The notes: generated by a model not told the origin, from the sequence alone. A stretch of DNA of 64,000 nt from Pyrobaculum ferrireducens (GCF_000234805.1 NC_016645.1:720391-784390), one strand, 5' to 3'; numbered from the stretch's first letter, positions 1 to 8,625 are shown. Numbers and translations: made by a program.

Positions 1-829
1 GGGTTATCACCCTCCACCCCTCGTCCCAGCCGTAGGCCTGTAGTACAATTTCGGCAATCCTCGTGTTGCTGGTGGACTGGGTGAGCCGGGAGAGCCCCGT
101 CACCGGCATCCCCCTCAGCACGGCCCTGCCGTAGTCGAAGGAGGCGAGGTCCGACCACGTCTTGGGCTCGGGCACCCCGGCGGCCTTGAGGACCTTTGTG
201 TTTATTGTGATGCCGAAGCTGGAGACGGCCCAGGCCACCCAGTACACCTTCCCGTCTGCTCCCGTCCGCATCATGGGCATACCCGCGATGGTCTTGGGTA
301 TCTGGGCCAGCGCGGCCTTAACTTCGTCGCCCTCCAGGGGGAGCAGAAGCCCGTCTTTATAGAGCGAGTCGAAGAGGGTGGGGCCTCCGCCCCACGCCAC
401 GTCGGCCTGCCCCTGCTCTATGAGGGGCCTCCACTGCGCCGCGGCTATGGGCCTAAAAACCACGTCCTTGATTCCGTACTTCTTCGCCACGTCGCTTTTG
501 AGAAACAGCGTCCTCGCCGCGTCGAGGATGTCGGTGGGGTGCCTAGTCACCACCACAAGCCTGTCGCAGGTAGGCGCCGCCGTCGTGGTTGTCGTTGGTG
601 TGGTGGCGGTTGGCGACGTGGTGGCTGTGGGGGAGGTGGTGGTAGGCGGCTGGGAGGTCGTCGTGGGGCTGGGCGTCACCGTCGGCGTAGTGGTTGGAGG
701 TGGCGGCGTCGTGGGGGTGCTTGTGGTAGTTGGTGGAGGGGTTGCGGGGGGCTGGGTGGCGAGGTAGAGGGCGATCAGGGCGATTACGGCCACCGCGGCT
801 AGTGCACCAGCTACCAACCCGGTTCGCAT
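1..829 (-). CDS. ABC transporter extracellular solute-binding protein (C-terminus off window)
   Basis: The gene reads leftwards from an ATG at 829 and runs off the window edge, so about 276 residues are visible. The N-terminus is a basic start followed by one hydrophobic helix (about residues 4-24), then a roughly 60-residue Thr/Pro-rich linker, then a type-II periplasmic-binding fold starting LVVVTRHPTDILDAA, with stretches such as PIAAAQWRPLIEQGQADVAW and WAVSSFGITINTKVLKAAGVP typical of iron/thiamine/polyamine-class binding proteins. It should sit outside the cell, anchored by the N-terminal helix, and deliver ligand to an ABC permease. Any transporter partner downstream is outside the window. 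The ligand cannot be told from the sequence. Confidence 0.85.
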   Translation of the reverse strand, partial: MRTGLVAGALAAVAVIALIALYLATQPPATPPPTTTSTPTTPPPPTTTPTVTPSPTTTSQPPTTTSPTATTSPTATTPTTTTTAAPTCDRLVVVTRHPTDILDAARTLFLKSDVAKKYGIKDVVFRPIAAAQWRPLIEQGQADVAWGGGPTLFDSLYKDGLLLPLEGDEVKAALAQIPKTIAGMPMMRTGADGKVYWVAWAVSSFGITINTKVLKAAGVPEPKTWSDLASFDYGRAVLRGMPVTGLSRLTQSTSNTRIAEIVLQAYGWDEGWRVIT

Positions 830-912
830 GGCGTAACTACTACCTCTATTTAAATGTTAGCTGGCGGGGATTCATACGAATTAGACATTTAAAAATGGTT
901 GAAAGTTGTGCT

Positions 913-2253
913 ATGCGGTCGGAACTTCTGTTGGCGGTCCTCGTGGCCGCCCTCGCGGCGGCCCAGCAAATAAACACGCCTATTTTGGTAGACCTAGCCC
1001 ACGGAGAGGCCTCCAAGGGGCTTGACTTCTGGGTAAACTCCACGGCGAACCCGCTGGCGATTTCTGACTTCGCAAGCCTCTACATCTTGGTGCCGCCGGG
1101 GACCTCCGTTGATCCGTTAATCAGTAGGCTCAACGCCACAAAGATGGCTACAATTATCAGTGGTGACCTCTCCACGGTAGATCTGTCCCAGTTCAAGGTT
1201 ATCATACTGGGCCAGCCGCCTAAGACGCTGTCAGACACAGAGCTGGCGGCTTTGAAGAAGTGGTTCGAGTCCGGAGGGAAGGTGCTATGGTGCGCCGCCG
1301 ATTCCGACTACCCGGCGCAGGGCTCCGAGGAGTCGCAGGCGGCGTGTAACGACGTGGCTGAGTACCTCGGCGCCCACATCCGCCTCGACTACGTCTCCGT
1401 GGAGGATTCTAAACACAACGCGAGGGCCAGCTACAGAGTGGTCGGCGTTGTAGATCCGCCGCCTCAGCTGGCGTTCCTCGGCTTCATGGCGCAGAGGGTC
1501 CTCTTCCACGGGCCCGGAGTCATCGCAGTTGTGTTGCCAAACGGGACTTGGGTGCCGGCTACTAGCCCGGAGGTGTCTAAATATTACAAAAACATTTTTG
1601 TAATTGCAAGGACAACTGAGAACGGCGTTATAGTGGAGAGCAGAACCTCAGCTGATAAGAAGGGGAGGGACGGCAAGGCGCACAAAGCCGGCGACCGCGG
1701 CGTCTTTGCCCTAATGGCTGTCGAGTTTATGCCTAACAACAGCGTGTTGATACTCTCCGGCGAGACGCCCTACGGCGGCTACGAGCCCATGGTAGCCCCT
1801 GTGTACTACGGCGTGAGGCTAGAGGGGCCGAGGTTCTTCAGAAACCTCATGCTGTGGGCCACAGGCAACTACAGAGAGCTCTCCACCATGGTGGCCCAGA
1901 GCCAGGCCCTGGCCCAGCTGGCCAGCAACGTGGCCTCTCTGTCCGACGATTTGCAGTCTGTGAAGAGCGAAGTAGCGGCGGTGAAAGGCGCCGTTGGCGG
2001 GGTGCAGAGCGACGTGGTGTCTCTTAAGAATTCTGTGTCTCAGCTAAGCAACCAGATAGGGAGCGTTGCTGGGCAGATCAACACCGTGAGTAGTCAAGTC
2101 TCTGCGCTGAGCCAGAAGGTGGACCAGCTCAGCCAGCAACTAAACGCGGCGATGGCAGAGGCCTCCAACGCCCGCACTGTGGCTTTCGTCGGGACGGCGC
2201 TGGCGTTGATATTCGCCATAGCCGCCGCGGCTCTGGCAATTAGGAAGAGGTAA
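913..2253 (+). CDS. secreted, C-terminally membrane-anchored protein with coiled coil
   Basis: I choose the ATG at 913 because it opens a clean signal peptide (MRSELLLAVLVAALAAAQ); the open frame extends 183 nt upstream but that part looks non-coding. The protein is 446 residues: a globular domain with IILGQPPKTLSDTELAALK and KWFESGGKVLW, reminiscent of the GATase-like DUF4350 class, then a heptad-rich coiled coil with many Q, S and V residues (roughly 325-415), then a single C-terminal helix and RKR. This topology puts almost the whole protein outside the cell. Its stop overlaps the start of the next gene by one base, so the two are probably co-transcribed. Function is not known. Confidence 0.75.
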   Translation: MRSELLLAVLVAALAAAQQINTPILVDLAHGEASKGLDFWVNSTANPLAISDFASLYILVPPGTSVDPLISRLNATKMATIISGDLSTVDLSQFKVIILGQPPKTLSDTELAALKKWFESGGKVLWCAADSDYPAQGSEESQAACNDVAEYLGAHIRLDYVSVEDSKHNARASYRVVGVVDPPPQLAFLGFMAQRVLFHGPGVIAVVLPNGTWVPATSPEVSKYYKNIFVIARTTENGVIVESRTSADKKGRDGKAHKAGDRGVFALMAVEFMPNNSVLILSGETPYGGYEPMVAPVYYGVRLEGPRFFRNLMLWATGNYRELSTMVAQSQALAQLASNVASLSDDLQSVKSEVAAVKGAVGGVQSDVVSLKNSVSQLSNQIGSVAGQINTVSSQVSALSQKVDQLSQQLNAAMAEASNARTVAFVGTALALIFAIAAAALAIRKR

Positions 2254-4166
2254 TGAGACTCCTCTTTTTCCTCCTCGCCGCCTCCCTGGCCCTGGCGGCC
2301 ACCATCGTCGATCCCAGGTGGGCCGTACCCGCGTACGTCACGCCGGGGGGCACGTTCAACATCACCCTCGACGCGCCGGTCGCAGTGAACAGCGTGGCGC
2401 TGGCGGCGCCTGGGCTAGACAAGCCCATAGCCCTCACATTCAAGACCTCCGGCAACGTAATCACGGCGGCGGTGCCTGCTGACACGCCGCTCGGGCTGTA
2501 CGACGTGGTGATAAACGGCGGGGAGCTCTACGAGCCGAAGGCTGTCTGGGTGGGCAACGTCACGGGGCCGCTTAGGATTCTCCAAATCACCGACGAGCAC
2601 ATGGGAGTGGAGCTGGACATGGCCTCGGTTTACCGCCTCATACACGCCATGGTAGTGGCCAACGGCGGTCCCTTCGACGTGGTCTTCGCCACTGGCGACC
2701 AGGCGGACGTGGGGGGCCAGCCGTGGCACCACATGCTCTTCGCTAGGTACGCCTCCACCGCAACCAAGCCCATATTCGCCATTCCCGGCAACCACGACCA
2801 CGCAGGCGACGACCCCCTGGTAAACTACAGGAAGTTCCAAGGCCCGCCGGTGTGGTACAGAGTCGTCGGGCCCTACCTAATAATCGGCCTCGACAGCGGC
2901 TTAGAGGGCTACCTCACCGACTCCGTCGTCAAGTTTTACGAAGACGTGTTGAAGAGGTACCCAGACAAGGTGAAGATAGTCCTCGTGCACCACCCGCCGT
3001 TTTACAAAGCCGACTCCTACATAGTGGAGACATACAGAGGGCCGCAGGACGTCGACCGCCTAAACAGAGACCCCACCGGCAGAAGCCAGTACTACATCGT
3101 CTACACCAGCTACCTCCAGAACAGACCCGCCTACGAGAAGTTCCTAGAGCTGACCATCAAGTACAGAGTGGCGCTGGTGATGTCCGGCCACGTCCACAGC
3201 GGCAACTCCACCATTGTGATAAACGGCACGTACTTCGTCACCACGAGGACCCTCGGCGGCTCCATAGACACCTCCCACGGCTACAGATCCTACGTCGTCT
3301 ACCCCGACGGCCGCGTGGAAATCGGCAGAGAGGTGTGGACCTACAAGAACTTCGCCGTCTTGACCTGGGGCTCCAAGGCGGCTCAGCTCTACATAGACAG
3401 CGACCTGGCGCCGGGCGAGATCACCATCGACCTCCCGAGCGACTACTCGGGGCTGAAGGTGCTCAACGGCTCCGCCCAGCTGGTGAAGGTGCAGAGACAC
3501 CCCCTGGGCAAGTACAGCAGATACACCATTAGGATCTCCGGCAGGCCGGTGTGGATCGCCATAGGCGACTACGCCCCGGCGCCCGCAGTCAAGGTTGAGA
3601 AGGTGCTCCCCAGGAGCCCAACCCCCGGCGACCTGGTGACCGTCACAATCTCAGCAGACGATCCCAACGTCGGCGTGCCCTTCCTACTGGTCAACGGCCA
3701 GAGAGTCCTCGGCTCCTACTTCGAGGAGAAGCCAGTCTACATCTACAAATTCACCTACCAGAAGCCCACGGCCCTCCAGATCCTAGCCCCCGGCGGCCAG
3801 CCCACCACCATACAGATAGGCCAAGCCACCCCGCCAGCCACAACCACCCCCACCGCCACACCGACCCAGACCCCCACGGCCACCACCGCCCCAGCAACGC
3901 AGACAGCCACAACAACCCAGCCCGCCCCCGCCACCACCACCACGCCGATCGCCACGCCGCAACCAACCGCCGCGCCTCCGCCGTCCGCGGCGTCCCCGAC
4001 TGTAACCGCGCCGCCAGCCACACCTGCGCCCGCCGCGCCGCCGGCGCCTCAGCCCGGCTTCCCCATTGAGGTAGCCGCGCTGGTAATAATCGCGGCGGTT
4101 GGGGCGGCGGTGCTTGCTGTGCTTGCTAGGAGGCCCAAGCAGGGCGAGACTCGGGTAAGGTCCTAG
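2253..4166 (+). CDS. secreted calcineurin-like metallophosphoesterase with Thr/Pro stalk and C-terminal anchor
   Basis: This 637-residue protein has a signal peptide (MRLLFFLLAASLALA), an N-terminal beta-rich region, and a full set of metallophosphoesterase motifs in order: ITDEHMG, TGDQAD, PGNHDH, VHHPPF and SGHVHSG. These supply the two-metal ligands of the calcineurin fold, so a phosphoester hydrolase acting outside the cell is likely. A beta domain follows, then about 90 residues of Thr/Pro/Ala stalk, and a terminal helix with a basic tail. Translation is probably coupled to the preceding gene (TAATG overlap at 2251-2255). The substrate is unknown. The last four bases (CTAG) are shared with the stop codon of the convergent gene. 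Confidence 0.88.
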   Translation: MRLLFFLLAASLALAATIVDPRWAVPAYVTPGGTFNITLDAPVAVNSVALAAPGLDKPIALTFKTSGNVITAAVPADTPLGLYDVVINGGELYEPKAVWVGNVTGPLRILQITDEHMGVELDMASVYRLIHAMVVANGGPFDVVFATGDQADVGGQPWHHMLFARYASTATKPIFAIPGNHDHAGDDPLVNYRKFQGPPVWYRVVGPYLIIGLDSGLEGYLTDSVVKFYEDVLKRYPDKVKIVLVHHPPFYKADSYIVETYRGPQDVDRLNRDPTGRSQYYIVYTSYLQNRPAYEKFLELTIKYRVALVMSGHVHSGNSTIVINGTYFVTTRTLGGSIDTSHGYRSYVVYPDGRVEIGREVWTYKNFAVLTWGSKAAQLYIDSDLAPGEITIDLPSDYSGLKVLNGSAQLVKVQRHPLGKYSRYTIRISGRPVWIAIGDYAPAPAVKVEKVLPRSPTPGDLVTVTISADDPNVGVPFLLVNGQRVLGSYFEEKPVYIYKFTYQKPTALQILAPGGQPTTIQIGQATPPATTTPTATPTQTPTATTAPATQTATTTQPAPATTTTPIATPQPTAAPPPSAASPTVTAPPATPAPAAPPAPQPGFPIEVAALVIIAAVGAAVLAVLARRPKQGETRVRS

Positions 4167-4366
4167 GGTTTTTTCCCTACCTTCTCCAATACCTCTTTAA
4201 CCGCCTGGCATATTTCATCTGGGGTGAAGCCCTCCCTCGCCATCTGGGCGACGAAGAGGCCTAGGAGGGTGGGGAGGTCGGAGAGCGGCCCAATTGCCAC
4301 GGCCTCTCTCTCGCCGCGTTGATACACCAGCCTCGCCACGGGGCCTTGTAGCTCTACTCTCAGCAT
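4163..4366 (-). CDS. small hypothetical protein, 67 aa
   Basis: The open frame continues upstream to 4528, but I take the ATG at 4366 because the upstream part is Arg/Pro noise that overlaps the next gene. The product starts MLRVELQGPVARLVYQRGER, then a helical segment (LPTLLGLFVAQMAREGFT) and ends in EVLEKVGKKP. It has no Cys, no signal peptide and no recognised motif. It is convergent with the phosphoesterase gene, sharing the CTAG at the two stops. Confidence 0.55.
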   Translation of the reverse strand: MLRVELQGPVARLVYQRGEREAVAIGPLSDLPTLLGLFVAQMAREGFTPDEICQAVKEVLEKVGKKP

Positions 4367-4394
4367 GGCGGATCGAGGCGGCTGGTTTATAACA

Positions 4395-4739
4395 TTAATC
4401 CGTGGCCGGCCTCGGAGGCGGGGGCGGGGCACACTGCACGGCCTTGGTATAGCCCTCCCACTCCACCACGTACAGGGTGCCGTTGCCCACGCGGCAGGCC
4501 GCGTCCGAGCCCGCCTTGACTTGGTCAAATACGCAGTAAACGGCGCCGCCCGGCTCGTAGACCTTCACCCCCCTCAGCTCGGCGTTAGCCGACACGACGA
4601 CGTACTTATCCACACAGTAGGCGTAGAAAGGCGGCGTGGGGGCCGGCCTCGGCCTCTCCAAGTAGATCATAAGGCCAATCACAGCCACAATCAGAGCCGC
4701 CACCCCCAGAAGGAACACGCCAATTCTCAACAAATCCAT
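4395..4739 (-). CDS. small single-pass membrane protein
   Basis: A 114-residue protein with an N-terminal hydrophobic helix (residues about 3-25, IGVFLLGVAALIVAVIGLMI) followed by a Pro-rich hinge and an outer domain holding four Cys (YAYCVDKY, VYCVFDQ, DAACRVGNG, AVQCAPPP), which could form two disulphides outside the cell. It ends in a proline run. The start lies just after an AT-rich TATA-like stretch (4745-4760). No family is recognised. Confidence 0.65.
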   Translation of the reverse strand: MDLLRIGVFLLGVAALIVAVIGLMIYLERPRPAPTPPFYAYCVDKYVVVSANAELRGVKVYEPGGAVYCVFDQVKAGSDAACRVGNGTLYVVEWEGYTKAVQCAPPPPPRPATD

Positions 4740-4763
4740 AACTCCACCTACGCACTATTTAAA

Positions 4764-4946
4764 TTACACAACTGCCCTACCAGCGGCCAGCTCGACGAGG
4801 CCACACGCCACACACCGGCCCCTACACCGCGGGTCGCCTGGTAAGAGGGGCACCGCCGCTACTTTCACGGGGCGGTCGGTAAGCTCCTTAGCCACCTGCG
4901 GGCGATTCGTGGACACAACTGCGCCTAGCGGCAACCACACAGCCAA
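4764..4946 (-). CDS. possible small Cys-containing protein or displaced C-terminus of the neighbouring gene
   Basis: The 60-codon frame has codon use like its neighbours and ends with DPRCRGRCVACGLVE, a C-x3-C-x2-C cluster. Its first available start is a TTG that overlaps the end of the upstream membrane-protein gene by 22 nt in another frame. It could be a separate small gene or the true C-terminus of that gene after a further frameshift; the sequence alone does not decide. Confidence 0.35.
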   Translation of the reverse strand: MAVWLPLGAVVSTNRPQVAKELTDRPVKVAAVPLLPGDPRCRGRCVACGLVELAAGRAVV

Positions 4947-5369
4947 ACCTCCTTCTGCCTCCCCTTCACCACGCCTCTAATGCGCATCCACCTCCCGCCG
5001 CAGTGAGGTGTTGAGAAGTAGAGCCGGTCTCTACAGCTGAGGAATTGGGTGGTGGGCAGGGGCCACCCCCAGCATGAGGCGCCGCGGGGCGTCGTGGGGA
5101 TTGTTCCACCGCCCGCTACCTCACCGAATATTTCTACTACCCTGACTTCTAGGCATCTAACGGGTGTGCATAGCTTGTAGATGCCGCTGTCAGAGGCGCA
5201 CCTAACCGGCATGTACCAGAGGACGATGAGGGTGTCCACGGCGAAGAACAACGCCACGGCATACCACAGCTCAGGTATATCTAGGCTCCACGCCGCCGCG
5301 GCCCCCCAGCGCCAATGTGCCGTATATGAGCGAGAGCTCAAAGGCCCTCACGGCGGAGGCTCTAAACAT
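4925..5369 (-). pseudogene. membrane protein gene broken by +1 in a G6 run
   Basis: From ATG 5369 the frame reads MFRASAVRAFELSLIYGTLALGG and then leaves the coding frame. A second open frame continues without a gap as AAAAWSLDIPELWYAVALFF, AVDTLIVLWYMPVR and so on to 4925. The two join perfectly if one G is removed from the G6 run (C5302-5307 on the plus strand), giving a continuous two-helix membrane protein with a Cys-bearing soluble domain. Either the gene is really shifted or the run length is miscalled. No family is recognised. Confidence 0.65.
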
Positions 5370-5405
5370 GGGGTTTGGGCGCGACTCTAAATTTATACGT
5401 CTCGC

Positions 5406-5786
5406 CTATGTAGTCTGCGCAACGCGGCGGCTCTCATCTACAGTTGACTGGTCCCCGGCGAGGAGTATCCCCTCGTCAAGGGCCTCCCTCACCAAGTTGT
5501 TGCCTCTTCTGTAGGCGGCGCAGGCCTCTTCAAGCGACATGTAGACCGCGTTTACGTCGCCGGCCTCCACATGGGCGGTCCTCCCCCTCCAGGAAGGCGG
5601 GCCCCTCGTCACCACCAAGATGTCTATGTCGCTTAGGCCCCGGACGAACCTCCCCCGGGCGGCGGAGCCGAGTAGATACGCCGCGGCCGCCTCCACGCCC
5701 CTCAGGTCCTGCTCCAACGCCTGGGCCAGCTCCTCGGCTGTGAGGGACCTGTTCCGCCTAGCCGCCTCCAACAGCCCTTTTGACAT
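5406..5786 (-). CDS. MNT-type nucleotidyltransferase (antitoxin of HEPN/MNT pair)
   Basis: The 126-residue protein carries the minimal nucleotidyltransferase signature: YLLGSAARGRFVRGLSDIDILVV, i.e. the G-S helix turn followed by D-x-D, with a later acidic residue in AHVEAGDVNAVYMS. In known HEPN/MNT modules the MNT partner neutralises the HEPN toxin, in some cases by adding nucleotides to it. It overlaps the upstream HEPN gene by 29 nt, so the two are translated as a unit. It is of normal length and all visible catalytic residues are present. Confidence 0.85.
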   Translation of the reverse strand: MSKGLLEAARRNRSLTAEELAQALEQDLRGVEAAAAYLLGSAARGRFVRGLSDIDILVVTRGPPSWRGRTAHVEAGDVNAVYMSLEEACAAYRRGNNLVREALDEGILLAGDQSTVDESRRVAQTT

Positions 5787-6162
5787 ACTCCAGAACAGCC
5801 TCGGCGTTTTTTATACACTTCTCGGCGTCGGCCGCGCGGTAGTGGGCGTGGGGCGGGCCCCACGGCCACGCCTCTGGGCATCTGCTGGGGACGTAGTGGC
5901 GGTCGAGCTCCTCCGCGGCTTCGCGTAGCTCCGGGGGAGGTGCTAGGCCGAGCCTCTCCGCCTCCAGCACCAGCGCCAATGCGCTGTGGGGCCCCGCGTA
6001 TCTCCCGCTTTTTGCAATAAGGAGGGTCTTCAGCGCCTTCTCAGCCGCCTGCTGGGCGAGGAAGCAGGCCTTGGCGTATCTCCCAAGCCTCACGAGGTCA
6101 AGCGCCGCGGCTAGGTCGTCCTCCGCGTCGCTCAGCCAGTCGGCCCAACTCTCCCAGCTCAC
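5758..6162 (-). CDS. HEPN-domain protein (toxin of HEPN/MNT pair)
   Basis: This 134-residue all-helical protein starts SWADWLSDAEDDLAAALDLV and contains CFLAQQAAEKALKTLLIAKS, the classic HEPN segment, with DRHYVPSRCPEAWP near the C-terminus matching the region where HEPN proteins carry their catalytic Arg/His (here R-H-Y-V-P-S-R). It is first in a two-gene operon with the MNT gene. A TATA-like stretch and an AT-rich start lie upstream (about 6180-6210). RNA cleavage is known for several relatives but not shown here. Confidence 0.85.
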   Translation of the reverse strand: MSWESWADWLSDAEDDLAAALDLVRLGRYAKACFLAQQAAEKALKTLLIAKSGRYAGPHSALALVLEAERLGLAPPPELREAAEELDRHYVPSRCPEAWPWGPPHAHYRAADAEKCIKNAEAVLEYVKRAVGGG

Positions 6163-6417
6163 AGCTAAAGCCGCCGCATGGATTTATATACACACGTCCC
6201 ACCTCTTTAAACACTACACTCTTGTGGAGAATTGGCTCGCTCTAAGGCCTCTGAGAGGGGAGTTGGTGGGAAATACCCCCTATGTCCTCCGAGCGCCCCG
6301 GGCGACTGCTACCTGGCTTTCTCCAAGGCGCACACGGACGGGGCCGCGCCCTAGGGGCTAGCGATGTGAGAGAGTCCCAGCTCTCCGTACAGAAGATTTT
6401 AAACCTGCCCAACGTAC

Positions 6418-6993
6418 GTGGATGTGGAGGTTTTGGAGAGGCCCCTCCCGAAGCCCACAGCCGAGGACTACGTCTCGGCGCGTCTGCTTGAGGCGCTTGT
6501 GGAGGCTGGGCTGGCTCTTGAATACCTACGCCGCGGCCTGGTGAGAAACGCCGCGGGGAAGGCCTTCCAGGCGTGGAAGGCGTTTATCGCCGCCTTATTG
6601 AGGCTGGAGCTGGATAAGCTGAAGACTCTGGCCAGAGGCGACGAGGAGAGGCGGTGGCTAGAGACGACGGGTGTTTCCCGGGTGCCGACTTCTAGGTTGA
6701 TGGCTTTGTCTAAAATGCTGAGTGATGTGGGGTATAGTGGGATTTACTTTGTCGCCAATACCGCTCTTAATCTCCACGAGTATCAGTACCACGGCCCCGA
6801 TCCCGACATGGCGTGGTCCAAGTACCGCACACGGGAGGAAGCCGCAGTGGCTGTAGTGGAGCTGTTGAGGGAAGTTACAGACAAGGCCGAGGTTTTGAGG
6901 GCCAGAGTGAGGTGGGGCGACGAGCTGGAGAACGCGCTTAAAAGTCTTAAAGAGGCCTTGGCGAGTTATACCAAGAGGTCTGTCCAGCGGTGA
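6418..6993 (+). CDS. PaREP1 family protein
   Basis: A 191-residue helical protein beginning at GTG 6418, about 25 nt after an AT-rich box (GATTTTAAACC, 6395-6405). It shows the PaREP1 hallmarks: RRGLVRNAAGKAFQAWKAFI near residue 40 and NLHEYQYHGPDP near residue 120. PaREP1 is a multi-copy family first described from P. aerophilum and related in fold to HEPN proteins; its role is not established. Two other members lie at 20683 and 49835, so the family itself is dispersed across this window. Confidence 0.85.
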   Translation: MDVEVLERPLPKPTAEDYVSARLLEALVEAGLALEYLRRGLVRNAAGKAFQAWKAFIAALLRLELDKLKTLARGDEERRWLETTGVSRVPTSRLMALSKMLSDVGYSGIYFVANTALNLHEYQYHGPDPDMAWSKYRTREEAAVAVVELLREVTDKAEVLRARVRWGDELENALKSLKEALASYTKRSVQR

Positions 6994-7032
6994 GGGCTCC
7001 CTCGCGTAGGTGGATCTTTAAAAACTGCATGG

Positions 7033-7126
7033 GGCCGCCGCCGGGATTTGAACCTTAACCCGACCTCGTGGGTCGTCGGGTCAACGGGACCACAACCCGC
7101 CATCCTAACCGCTAGACTACGGCGGC
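7033..7126 (-). tRNA. tRNA-His (GTG) with a 22-nt intron in the T arm
   Basis: The complement gives acceptor GCCGCCG pairing with CGGCGGC, D arm GTCT-loop-GGAT, and anticodon stem GCGGG/CCCGT around TTGTGGT, so anticodon GTG. The 7-nt loop TTCAAAT is followed by CCCGG, but the bases directly before the loop (TAAGG) cannot pair with it. Removing 7055-7076 joins CCG to GG and restores a perfect CCGGG/CCCGG T stem and a 72-nt tRNA. The intron and its flanks form a 9-bp hairpin (TTGACCCGA/TCGGGTTAA), as expected near a bulge-helix-bulge site. The discriminator is C73, as in tRNA-His. CCA is not encoded. Confidence 0.9.
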
Positions 7127-7462
7127 TCAGTTGGCCTCATCCATCAATTTATAAATTTTAACCCTGTACCCGGAGCCACCCCTACCGTAGCTATCCTCCA
7201 ACGTCACCAGCTTTCCTCCCGCCGTGGAGCACGCCCAGAGCTGGCCGAGCTCTGCCGGACCGCTCCACGTCTCTGCCAAGGTCCCGTCTGCCCTCTGGAG
7301 CATCTCGATGTGCCACATAGGCGTGCCCCCATTAGGCCCCTGCCCCGTTGCGGCGTGGTCCACTACGTAGATGTGCTGACCCGCATCGCAGATGGCTAGA
7401 GACGCGCCGGGGGGTAGACTGGGCTGGGATACCCGTCTGCGCTGGCAAAAGCCAAAAAACAC
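7127..7462 (-). CDS. hypothetical protein abutting tRNA-His
   Basis: The 111-residue frame starts at GTG 7462, about 20 nt downstream of a TATA-like CTTTTAAAAGCC. From residue 16 it reads like real protein (PPGASLAICDAGQHIYVVDH, GYRVKIYKLMDEAN) with the beta-strand rhythm of a single blade-like repeat. Its stop codon ends one base before the 5' end of the tRNA gene. It may be an independent small protein or the surviving end of a larger beta-propeller gene; no family is recognised. Confidence 0.5.
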   Translation of the reverse strand: MFFGFCQRRRVSQPSLPPGASLAICDAGQHIYVVDHAATGQGPNGGTPMWHIEMLQRADGTLAETWSGPAELGQLWACSTAGGKLVTLEDSYGRGGSGYRVKIYKLMDEAN

Positions 7463-7514
7463 CGCGAGCGCCGGCTTTTAAAAGTCTACGAACCTCCCAC
7501 CGAGCTTAAAAAAG

Positions 7515-8549
7515 CTACGTCTTGTCTAGGATGTAGAAGGTTTTGCCTTTTTTGACGATGCCGGCGGCGAGTCCGACTAGCTCGAGTAGGGAGGCGAGCC
7601 AGACGTCTAGGACGTAGCGCCTGGCTTTGAGGCTTCCGTAGAGGTACACCGCGGCGTATATAGTTGCGATAAGTAGCGGCGTGCTGGGGCCGTAGAGCCA
7701 CGTGGAGGGGGCCGCCGTCCAGAGGGCGAAGCCGGCGGCTATTAGGCCTATGTAGGGGGTGTTTCTGTACCTCGCCGCGTCTCTCAGGGCGCTGGCCCAC
7801 CTGGCCCTCTGCCTCACGAAGTCGGCGAGGGAGTTCGGGCTTCTAATCGAGACGCGGGTAGCCGACTGGAAGGTCTTGTAGCGCCTTCTGAGTAGCTCCA
7901 TGGCGAAGCGGAAGTCCTCGGTGACGGTGTCCCCCATGGCGGGCCAGATCTCTCTCAACACGTCTCCCCTCACTATTAGGAGCTCGCCGTGCATGCCGAA
8001 CACCGGCCTCCTCAGCAACTCCATGGCGAAGCGGTAAATCGTCACGTCGTGGAACCACCTAACCCAGTCCAGGGCGTAGGCAAGCGGCGATCTCCCCGGC
8101 CTAGGCACCAAGACGCCGTTGCCCGCCACGTAGCCCCTCGCGCCGTAGTAGGCGATGTCGCTGAGGAAGCGGGTGTCTAGGGGGTAGCTGTCGTCGTCGA
8201 GAAAGACGTACCACACGTCGGGCCTGGCGTAGTTCTTCACAAACCACCTAACCGCGCGGTACTTAGAGCCGTCCTCCTCCGGCGGCACCACCAACACGCT
8301 ACGCAGGGGGAGGGGCCGCGACGAGACAACCACGTACCTGAGCCCCAGCCGCTCCAGCTGGGCCACCGTCTCCAACAGCGCCGGGAGGACCCTGCCGTCG
8401 CCCACCGTTACCACCACGACGAGGTAGTTCTCGACGGGCGGCGCCCGGCGCCCCCTCACCCTCTTCACAGCTCCCAGCGCCATTATAAAGGCGTAGAACC
8501 CCCCGATGAGGTTGGGAACGAGGTAAAACACCAAATAGTCAATAGCCAT
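7515..8549 (-). CDS. membrane-associated family 2 glycosyltransferase
   Basis: A 344-residue protein with an N-terminal membrane helix (about residues 5-27), a GT-A domain with the metal/nucleotide-sugar motif FLDDDSYPL (DDD at 118-120), the acceptor-side TEDF near 210 and QRARW near 245 (a QxxRW-type motif), then three or four hydrophobic helices. This combination is typical of inverting, membrane-bound GT2 enzymes that elongate polysaccharides or glycolipids on the cytoplasmic face. The donor sugar cannot be inferred. It has its own promoter region to the right (AT-rich 8555-8575). Confidence 0.85.
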   Translation of the reverse strand: MAIDYLVFYLVPNLIGGFYAFIMALGAVKRVRGRRAPPVENYLVVVVTVGDGRVLPALLETVAQLERLGLRYVVVSSRPLPLRSVLVVPPEEDGSKYRAVRWFVKNYARPDVWYVFLDDDSYPLDTRFLSDIAYYGARGYVAGNGVLVPRPGRSPLAYALDWVRWFHDVTIYRFAMELLRRPVFGMHGELLIVRGDVLREIWPAMGDTVTEDFRFAMELLRRRYKTFQSATRVSIRSPNSLADFVRQRARWASALRDAARYRNTPYIGLIAAGFALWTAAPSTWLYGPSTPLLIATIYAAVYLYGSLKARRYVLDVWLASLLELVGLAAGIVKKGKTFYILDKT

Positions 8550-8625
8550 GAGGTGGACATAGCCGGGTTATAAATGAGTTGCCAATATGACAGTCGTCTA
8601 CAACGGTGTGCATAGGAGAGGGGAG

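Noticed and set aside
730-912. Longer N-terminus of the coiled-coil surface protein
   Set aside because: The extension overlaps the divergent binding-protein gene and would bury the signal peptide at 913.
4163-4528. A 121-residue gene on the minus strand
   Set aside because: The upstream half is Arg/Pro noise that overlaps another gene; only the part from ATG 4366 looks coding.
7033-7126. tRNA with a long type-II variable arm
   Set aside because: The 9-bp hairpin after the anticodon stem could be read as a long variable arm, but then the T stem cannot pair; an intron restores it, and GTG (His) tRNAs are type I.
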